Shown here in pieces: positions 1 to 5,103 of a DNA stretch of 5,103 nt. The number at the start of each line of letters is the position of its first letter. Position 1 is the first letter of the stretch. Source of the DNA: CAZFCK01 sp964517355 (GTDB lineage Bacteria; Desulfobacterota; Desulfovibrionia; Desulfovibrionales; Desulfovibrionaceae); assembly GCA_964517355.1 (NCBI GenBank), contig CAZFCK010000293.1, positions 1 through 5,103 of the forward strand. The letters run 5' to 3'. The notes under the pieces are model-generated. The model was not told where the DNA came from. It saw only the letters and a program-made list of their open reading frames with translations, and did not search any database. The translations under genes and the position numbers were made by a program.

Positions 1-18
1 GTTCCAGAGAAATGCATA

Positions 19-53
19 AGAGCATCTAGCGCTTTTCAAGCGTGAGATGCTCT
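19..53 (-). terminator. Long stem-loop after the operon, probable transcription terminator
   Basis: The arms AGAGCATCT (19-27) and AGATGCTCT (45-53) pair over nine bases. After a 2x2 internal mismatch, CGCTT (30-34) and AAGCG (38-42) add five more pairs around a 3-base loop. The hairpin begins 56 bases after the TAG stop of the c-di-GMP enzyme gene, where a terminator is expected. In the minus-strand transcript it is followed by UAUGCAUUUCUC, an interrupted rather than clean U-tract, so termination may be inefficient. It could instead be a repeated palindromic element. Confidence 0.5.
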
Positions 54-58
54 AACAA

Positions 59-70
59 AGGGTTTTCCCT
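59..70 (-). other. Small hairpin between the stop codon and the main terminator
   Basis: AGGG and CCCT pair around a 4-base loop; on the minus strand TTGTTAG follows. Four base pairs are too few to terminate alone. It may only be an accessory to the larger stem-loop at 19-53. The rest of 1-108 holds no coding sequence that I can support. Confidence 0.2.
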
Positions 71-108
71 CTCGCATTTTCTTTTAATGATGAATTTAGA
101 AACACAGC

Positions 109-2889
109 CTAATTCTTCGTATTGAACAACGTACGGAGCATCTCCTCCACGTCTTCCTGGGGCATCGGCTTGGACAAGTGATAGCCCTGGGCCGTATCGC
201 AGCCCATTTCCGTGAGTTTCCGCAGTACCCCCGGGGTTTCCACTCCTTCCGCGGTCACGGAGAGGTCGAGGGTGTGAGCCAGGGCCACGATGCGCGAGGC
301 GATATCCGCGTCGCGGTTGTCGCGGTCCAGTCTTTGGATAAAGGAGCGGTCCATTTTGAGAACATCGAGGGGCAGGCTGCGCAAATAGGCCAGGGACGAA
401 TAGCCTGTGCCGAAATCGTCCAGGGCCGTGCGCACGCCGAAATGGTTCAAGGTGCCCAGAATGTCGATGGCGTGCTCCAGATCCTCCACCAGCATGGATT
501 CCGTGATTTCCAGGGTCAGGAGATTGGGAGAAAGGCCCGTTTGCTGCAATGTGTCGCGCACGAGTTCCACCGGATCGCTTTGGTACATTTGCCGGGGCGA
601 CATGTTGACGCTTATTTGCAACGGGTTGTCCCGGCAATACGTGTCGTTCCATTTCGCAACCGTGGAACACGCCTCGCGCATGACGAAGGCGCCCAGATGC
701 AGAATGAGTCCGGTTTCCTCGCTCAGCGGAATGAAGGTCGCCGGTGAGACCATGCCGCGTGTGGGGTGCCGCCAGCGCACCAGGGCCTCGAAGCCGATGA
801 GGCGCCGGTCCGGAAGGCTGAAATACGGCTGATAATAGAGCAGCATTTGCCCGGAAGCGAGGGCTTCGCGGAGTTCATATTCCAGGTGCATGCGCTCCAT
901 GACTTGTTTGCGCATATCCATGGTGAAGCATTCGGTGTACCCCCTGCCCAGGGCTTTGGCCTGATACATGGCGATATCCGCATCGCGCAAGACCTGTTCC
1001 GGCGTCACATATTCGGGTTTGCCGTAGACCACGCCGATGGAGGCGGAGCAGCGGATTTCGAATTCCTGGACCTGCATGGGCGTTTCCAGGGCGCGGTGCA
1101 GGGCGTCCGCGGTGCGCAAGACATCAATGGCGTCCACCACGTGCGGGATGAGGATGGCGAATTCATCGCCGCCGAAGCGGGCCGTCAGGCGGTGCTCTCC
1201 CGCCGCCAGATGCAGGCGGCGTCCGATGCTGCGCAACAGAGTGTCGCCCACGTGGTGGCCGAAACTGTCGTTGACGAGCTTGAAGTTGTCCAGATCCAGA
1301 AAGAGCACGGCATAGCGGTTGTTTTTGGAAACCAGCGCCTCGTGCATGGTCAGTTCCAGCTGTTGCAGAAAGAGCGCCCTGTTGGGCAATTCCGTGAGCA
1401 GATCCTCGTATGCCTGGCGCGTGAGCCGCTCCTCGAACCGTTTGCGTTCCGTGATGTCCCGGGAAAAGCTGGCCAGCTGCACGGTGTTGCCCGCCTTGTC
1501 CCGGATGGGGTGTATGCGGACGTGGTACCAGTTTTGCCCCCGTTTTTCTTCGAAGGCGATGATGGCGCCTCCGGCCGCGGACTGAGCCATTTTTTCCTTT
1601 CTGAGGACGGCGGAGGCGGGGGGCAGGTCGTCCAGGAGATTGCCGCCCATGAGTTCGGAAGGCATCTTGTCGCGTCTGGCGGCCGCGATGGGATTCATGT
1701 CGATGATGATTCCGTGGACATCCGCGAGAATTACGGAGTCCGTGGTGGCGTTGAGCATGGCCCGGATGCGTTCGCGGCTCTCGAAGAGTTCCTTTGCCCC
1801 TTGCTCTTGTTCGTGTTGCCGGCGTTCCAGTGAATCGGCCATGGCGTCGAAGGAAAACGCCAGCCGGCCCAACTCGTCGGCGCCGTGGGGCAGGAGGGTG
1901 CGCGCCTGCAGCTCGCCCTTGGCGATGCGCTGCGACGTCTCGATCAACTTTTCCATGGGGTCGAAGAGCAGTTTGGCGCAGAGCACGCGCCCCACGATGA
2001 GTACGCCCAGGGCCACCAGACAAGCCGTCATGATGCTGGTCAACAAATAGGCGTTGGCCTTGTCGAGGACCTCTGCTTCAGGGATGCCCATGCGCAGAAA
2101 GATGTCGTTGCCTTGCGTGTCCATGCTCATGGGCTTGAAGGCGTAGAGCCGCAGCACGTTGTCGAGCCCGGTTCCCTGGAGCACTCCTTCGCTCTGCTCC
2201 TTCAGCATGGCGACCTGCACGGAATCCTGCACCGGTTTTCCCTGCCAGCGCTCCGGAGAGGGCCAACGATAGAGAATGGTGCCTTCCCGGTCGCTCATGA
2301 CGAACGTGGCGCCGCGGGGCAAGCCCGCCATGTCGATGATCTGGCCGGCGTAGGCAAGGTCATAGTCCAGCGCCAATACGCGCTGCACCACGCCCTTATT
2401 ATTCACCACGGGCTGCACCAGGGTGATGACCATTTTTCCCGTGATGGGGCAGGTATGGTATGTTCCCACCGTGAACCGGCGAGAGGAAACGGCTTGTTGC
2501 AGCGTTTTCTTGTCGCTGAAGCTGTTGCGCGTGAAGTCGCCCACCGCCGAGGCGTAGATCCTGCCATTGGGGGTCGCGGCATAGATGTTGGCGAATTGCG
2601 GATAATGCTTGAGCAGGGCCAGAAGAAGTTCAGAGGCTTCGCCGGAAGCCCCTGAAGAGAGTTGCGGCACTTCGCACAGGGAAAGAAGCAACATGCGGGC
2701 CGCGTTCACAGCCTGCTTGTGTTCTCCGCCGATCAGACGGATGAGGCGCAAGGCGTTTTCCTGGGCCATGACCGCGGCGTGTTGCCGGAAATTGAGCCCG
2801 GAATAAATGCTTATGCACAGCATCGGCACAAGCGCCATAAGAACGACGGCCAGTATCAACAATTGTAGATTACGGAGAAATGCAAACAC
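109..2889 (-). CDS. Membrane-bound dCache-HAMP-PAS-GGDEF-EAL cyclic-di-GMP synthase/phosphodiesterase
   Basis: This is an inner-membrane c-di-GMP turnover enzyme of 926 aa. Seen in order: a membrane helix (about 8-30); a periplasmic double-Cache-like sensor (about 33-278) with a typical stretch at 139-178; a second membrane helix (282-303); HAMP (about 304-358, with P311 and DELGRL at 338-343); PAS/PAC (about 373-482, ending RDITERK); GGDEF (about 488-655); and EAL (about 667-920). The GGDEF active site looks intact: D532, N540, D549 and GGDEF at 573-577. The inhibitory RxxD position reads GEHR (564-567), so product inhibition at this site is unlikely. The EAL domain keeps the expected catalytic set: E701 in EAL, N762, E794 and E797 in EITES, D824-D825 in DDFGTGYSSL, K845, E881 in EGVE and Q901. 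Both activities are therefore possible, and phosphodiesterase activity is the safer prediction. The GTG start is supported by GAAGG five bases upstream; starting at M18 would cut the first membrane helix. It follows the chemoreceptor stop by one base, so coupled translation is likely. The signal and net activity are unknown. Confidence 0.96.
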   Translation of the reverse strand: MFAFLRNLQLLILAVVLMALVPMLCISIYSGLNFRQHAAVMAQENALRLIRLIGGEHKQAVNAARMLLLSLCEVPQLSSGASGEASELLLALLKHYPQFANIYAATPNGRIYASAVGDFTRNSFSDKKTLQQAVSSRRFTVGTYHTCPITGKMVITLVQPVVNNKGVVQRVLALDYDLAYAGQIIDMAGLPRGATFVMSDREGTILYRWPSPERWQGKPVQDSVQVAMLKEQSEGVLQGTGLDNVLRLYAFKPMSMDTQGNDIFLRMGIPEAEVLDKANAYLLTSIMTACLVALGVLIVGRVLCAKLLFDPMEKLIETSQRIAKGELQARTLLPHGADELGRLAFSFDAMADSLERRQHEQEQGAKELFESRERIRAMLNATTDSVILADVHGIIIDMNPIAAARRDKMPSELMGGNLLDDLPPASAVLRKEKMAQSAAGGAIIAFEEKRGQNWYHVRIHPIRDKAGNTVQLASFSRDITERKRFEERLTRQAYEDLLTELPNRALFLQQLELTMHEALVSKNNRYAVLFLDLDNFKLVNDSFGHHVGDTLLRSIGRRLHLAAGEHRLTARFGGDEFAILIPHVVDAIDVLRTADALHRALETPMQVQEFEIRCSASIGVVYGKPEYVTPEQVLRDADIAMYQAKALGRGYTECFTMDMRKQVMERMHLEYELREALASGQMLLYYQPYFSLPDRRLIGFEALVRWRHPTRGMVSPATFIPLSEETGLILHLGAFVMREACSTVAKWNDTYCRDNPLQISVNMSPRQMYQSDPVELVRDTLQQTGLSPNLLTLEITESMLVEDLEHAIDILGTLNHFGVRTALDDFGTGYSSLAYLRSLPLDVLKMDRSFIQRLDRDNRDADIASRIVALAHTLDLSVTAEGVETPGVLRKLTEMGCDTAQGYHLSKPMPQEDVEEMLRTLFNTKN

Positions 2890-2890
2890 A

Positions 2891-4855
2891 TTAGCCTTCG
2901 AGTTCTTTCATGAGCGCTTCGAGAGATTCGGCGATCTGCGCCAGTTCCCGCGCAGCGATAAGCGATTGCTCCATGCCTGCCGCGGATTCAGCGGCGATTT
3001 GCGACACCTGATCCACCGCGGTGTTGATCTGTTCGGAGGCTGCTGATTGTTCTTCCGAGGCCGCGGCGATGGATTGCACCTGGAGCGCGGTATTGTCTGA
3101 AAGCGTGAGAATGGTTTCAAGCGCGTTCGCCGAAGCCAGGGCCTGTTCATTGGCCATTCTCACGGCTTGAGACGCGTTTTCCATATTTTCCGTGGCGGTG
3201 TTCGAAGCGTCTTGAATGGCCTTGATCCGCTGTTCGACTTCGTGGGTCGCGCTCATGGTTTTTTCAGCGAGCTTGCGCACCTCGTCCGCCACCACGGCGA
3301 AGCCTTTTCCGGCGTCTCCGGCCCGTGCGGCTTCGATTGCCGCGTTGAGGGCCAGCAAATTCGTCTGGTCGGCGATTTCATTGATAACGGTGATGACCTC
3401 GCCGATGCCTTGCGCGTCCATACTGAGTTTGCGCATGGTTTGTTTGAGCGCTTCCGTTATCTGATTGACGGCTTTCATGGAATCGCCGGCCTGTTGCACG
3501 ACTCCGGCTCCCTGGGAAGCGTTGTGGCTCGCCTCCTGAGCCGCCTGTGACGCCTGCCCCGCGTTGCGGGCGATCTCCATCACCGTGGCGTTCATCTCTT
3601 CCATGGCTGTGGCGGTTTCAATCATGCGGTCTTTTTGCACGGCCGCGCCTCTGGCCACCTGTTCGGCCATGGCCGAGAGTTCCTGCGCCGCTTCGGCCAG
3701 TTTGCTGGTTATTGCCATGGCCTCGCCCGCCACGCGGACGTTCTTTTCAAACATTCCCTGTACGCGCTTTTGCTGCTCAAGGGCCTGGGCTTCGGCCTGG
3801 CGAGCCTTTTCTGCCTGGGTGGCCGCCTCGATCTGCTGTTGCTCAACGGCATGGATGGTCGCGTTGAGATGCTGCACCATGTCGGTCACATGGTCGCGTA
3901 ATTGGGCGAATTCGCCTTGGAACGTGCCGGTCGGTGCCGCGCTTCTGTCGCCTCCGGCCACAGCTCGCGTGTATCCACGCAGGGAATCGAGAGAACGCGT
4001 GACGCCGCGCACCGTCCACCAGATGAGCAGACAGACCACAAAGGCGGTGGCGAGTTCGATGATATTGATGACCAGGGCGTTCAGAGCGCTGAAACGCTCG
4101 CGTTTTTCCCGGTAATGCGTCTTCAGCTCAAGGACGAGTGGTTCCATATCGCGTCCCTGTTTGACAAGGGCGTCGATGAGTTCGCGCTCACGCTGCATGC
4201 TTTTGGAGTAGTTGTCGAAGGCCATGGTATAAGCTTCCAAAAGCAGTTGCAGCTGCGAACCCGTGGCGCCGTCGGCGATCTGCAAGTCATGGATGACCTT
4301 CTTCAGCTCGGTATGCCGGGCCGCGAAGATTTCACCGTATTTTGCATCGCTTCGCTGCAGGAAATTTTTTTCGGCGCGTCTGAGTTCCAGGAGGGCGATA
4401 CGCGCGTCCTTGTCGTGAACCGCTTCGAGCGTGCTGTCCATGTTGCGGGCGGCTTCGACAAAATCGCCCAGAAGACCTTGCGTTTCGTCAAGACCCATCT
4501 GTTTCATAAGTTCGGCCAGGTCTTGCAGATCTTTTTGATAGGCGCTCACTTCGCTGATGGCGCGTCTGCATTCCACATCCTGTGAAGGGTCGATGGCCGC
4601 GATATGCTGCAGGCTGCCGCGCAGCAGGTCCAATTGCTGGGTTGTCTTGTCCACGTAGATGAAATCATGGCGCATTATAAGGTTTTTTTCGTGCCGCCGG
4701 GCTTGCAGCACCTGGATTTCCCCTTCAAGGGCCAACACCTCGAGTTGCGTGAGTTTTGTTGTCAGACGTTCATCCACCAGGCTCGCGATAAAAATGCCGA
4801 TAAACCCCCCCAGTGCACAAAAAAGCAATAGATATAGACGGCCTTTGATGGACAT
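2891..4855 (-). CDS. Methyl-accepting chemotaxis protein with HBM-type periplasmic sensor
   Basis: This is a transmembrane chemoreceptor expected to control CheA kinase through CheW in a polar array. I place the start at the ATG at 4855 (654 aa), because AGGAG lies six bases upstream. A TTG nine codons further upstream has no ribosome binding site. Seen in order: a membrane helix (about 7-27); a helical periplasmic region (28-261) with two copies of RRxEKNxxxR (53-62 and 159-168), typical of helical bimodular (HBM) sensors; a second membrane helix (262-282); a divergent HAMP (about 283-332); an Ala/Gln/Glu-rich coiled coil (336-369); and the signalling hairpin. The conserved tip (486-533) includes DQTNLLALNAAIEAARAGD. 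Probable methylation pairs are E419-E420 (TAMEEMNAT) and E601-E602 (ASEEQSAAS). The C-terminus (KELEG) has no CheR/CheB-binding pentapeptide. Known HBM receptors such as Pseudomonas McpS bind organic acids, but the ligand here is unknown. It is the first gene of a two-gene operon. Confidence 0.96.
   Translation of the reverse strand: MSIKGRLYLLLFCALGGFIGIFIASLVDERLTTKLTQLEVLALEGEIQVLQARRHEKNLIMRHDFIYVDKTTQQLDLLRGSLQHIAAIDPSQDVECRRAISEVSAYQKDLQDLAELMKQMGLDETQGLLGDFVEAARNMDSTLEAVHDKDARIALLELRRAEKNFLQRSDAKYGEIFAARHTELKKVIHDLQIADGATGSQLQLLLEAYTMAFDNYSKSMQRERELIDALVKQGRDMEPLVLELKTHYREKRERFSALNALVINIIELATAFVVCLLIWWTVRGVTRSLDSLRGYTRAVAGGDRSAAPTGTFQGEFAQLRDHVTDMVQHLNATIHAVEQQQIEAATQAEKARQAEAQALEQQKRVQGMFEKNVRVAGEAMAITSKLAEAAQELSAMAEQVARGAAVQKDRMIETATAMEEMNATVMEIARNAGQASQAAQEASHNASQGAGVVQQAGDSMKAVNQITEALKQTMRKLSMDAQGIGEVITVINEIADQTNLLALNAAIEAARAGDAGKGFAVVADEVRKLAEKTMSATHEVEQRIKAIQDASNTATENMENASQAVRMANEQALASANALETILTLSDNTALQVQSIAAASEEQSAASEQINTAVDQVSQIAAESAAGMEQSLIAARELAQIAESLEALMKELEG
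2895..2899 (-). promoter_or_regulatory. Ribosome binding site of the c-di-GMP enzyme gene, inside the receptor's last codons
   Basis: GAAGG on the minus strand spans the final Glu and Gly codons of the chemoreceptor. It sits five bases before the GTG start at 2889. Because it is inside the upstream coding region and the stop codon lies between it and the GTG, ribosomes finishing the receptor could re-initiate on the enzyme gene. The same motif is only three bases from an out-of-frame ATG at 2891, an unfavourable spacing, which supports the GTG. Confidence 0.7.
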
Positions 4856-4861
4856 GGCTCG

Positions 4862-4866
4862 CTCCT
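4862..4866 (-). promoter_or_regulatory. Ribosome binding site of the chemoreceptor gene
   Basis: On the minus strand AGGAG lies six bases before the ATG at 4855. This strong Shine-Dalgarno match decides the start in favour of this ATG, because the TTG at 4882 is preceded by no purine-rich motif. Confidence 0.85.
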
Positions 4867-4969
4867 GTGAAAAAATGAACAAACGTGTTTCACTATGGTC
4901 ACAAAAGCAATATTTAGGCCAAGTTCAAGGACAAAACAAGTGCAAAAATTGGCATAGATGGGGGTGGCG

Positions 4970-5000
4970 TATATATGAAGCCCCAGTCATACTTTAACAA
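4970..5000 (-). promoter_or_regulatory. Candidate promoter for the two-gene operon (weak)
   Basis: On the minus strand a TTGTTA element (4995-5000) is followed after 19 bases by TATATA (4970-4975). Each hexamer matches the sigma-70 consensus at four of six positions and the spacing is longer than ideal. An overlapping TAAAGTAT (4989-4996) resembles the -35 of flagellar sigma-28 promoters, but the matching -10 is poor. If either is used, the transcript would start near 4962 and have a leader of about 105 bases. The region is right for a promoter, but the exact site is a guess. Confidence 0.25.
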
Positions 5001-5003
5001 CCC

Positions 5004-5018
5004 TTTACAAAGTGTAAA
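5004..5018. promoter_or_regulatory. Perfect palindrome upstream of the operon, possible operator
   Basis: TTTACA and TGTAAA form a perfect 6-base inverted repeat around a 3-base centre (TTTACAAAGTGTAAA). It lies just upstream of the candidate promoter, about 150 bases before the chemoreceptor start. A dimeric DNA-binding regulator could bind here. The site is AT-rich and short, so chance occurrence is possible, and I do not recognise a regulator family. Confidence 0.35.
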
Positions 5019-5061
5019 AAAGGCTGACACCGAAGCTGGATTTTGGAGCTAGCGCATTTTC

Positions 5062-5076
5062 GCCTTGAAACAAGGC
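5062..5076. repeat. Short inverted repeat at the right edge
   Basis: GCCTTG and CAAGGC pair perfectly around AAA, giving a 6-bp stem with a 3-base loop. No run of T follows on either strand, so it is not a convincing terminator. It may belong to the upstream regulatory region or to a gene outside the window. Confidence 0.35.
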
Positions 5077-5103
5077 TCTCCCCTGAAACGATTTCCAATT
5101 GTT

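Noticed and set aside
766..1833. 355-codon open frame on the plus strand
   Set aside because: It lies fully antisense to the GGDEF, PAS and HAMP coding region and encodes no recognisable domain. Open antisense frames of this kind are a by-product of codon bias in a GC-rich gene.
1163..2023. 286-codon open frame on the minus strand
   Set aside because: It overlaps the c-di-GMP enzyme gene in another frame. Its product is rich in Arg, Gly, Pro and His, typical of a shifted frame of a real gene.
3902..4585. 227-codon open frame on the plus strand
   Set aside because: It is antisense to the sensor and HAMP part of the chemoreceptor, whose domain structure shows the minus strand to be the coding one.
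4856..4882. TTG start that would extend the chemoreceptor by nine residues
   Set aside because: There is no ribosome binding site before it, while the ATG at 4855 has AGGAG at ideal spacing and places the membrane helix right at the N-terminus, as usual for this family.
4887..4904. CRP/FNR-like site (TTGTGA then six bases) on the minus strand
   Set aside because: Only the first half-site matches; the second reads TGAAAC instead of TCACAA, so there is no dyad.
4940..4965. Possible sigma-54 promoter from TTGGCA and TTGCA-like words
   Set aside because: The -24 and -12 elements do not occur on the same strand at the required spacing.

Overview
The window carries two complete genes on the minus strand, with a short flank at each end. 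Read in the direction of transcription (right to left), it starts with an upstream regulatory region (about 4856-5103). Next comes a methyl-accepting chemotaxis protein (2891-4855), then a large membrane-bound cyclic-di-GMP enzyme with sensor-HAMP-PAS-GGDEF-EAL layout (109-2889). It ends with a strong hairpin (19-53) that probably terminates the transcript. No tRNA, rRNA, CRISPR array, insertion sequence or plus-strand gene is supported.

Organism: the moderately GC-rich coding sequence, AT-richer spacer and style of signalling protein suit a motile Gram-negative bacterium. Examples of that style are an HBM-type chemoreceptor with an Ala/Gln/Glu-rich coiled coil, and a dCache-HAMP-PAS-GGDEF-EAL protein. 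A sulfate-reducer-like member of the Desulfovibrio group is my best guess, but this is an impression from protein style and was not tested by a search.

The two genes are almost certainly one operon. The receptor stop codon (TAA) is one base from the GTG start of the enzyme gene, and the enzyme's ribosome binding site lies inside the last receptor codons, so translation is probably coupled. Both products have an N-terminal membrane anchor, a periplasmic sensor, a second membrane helix and a HAMP relay. The receptor's helical sensor shows the duplicated RRxEKNxxxR signature of helical bimodular (HBM) domains. The enzyme's sensor looks like a double Cache domain. The pair could therefore feed periplasmic chemical cues into swimming behaviour (CheA/CheW) and into c-di-GMP turnover. 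That functional link is inferred from gene order only.

Nothing here clearly amounts to a new biological system. The points most worth a second look are the coupled receptor/c-di-GMP pair, the GGDEF domain that lacks the RxxD inhibitory site while both active sites look intact, the overlapping out-of-frame ATG at the gene junction, a 15-base palindrome upstream of the operon, and the long hairpin at its end.
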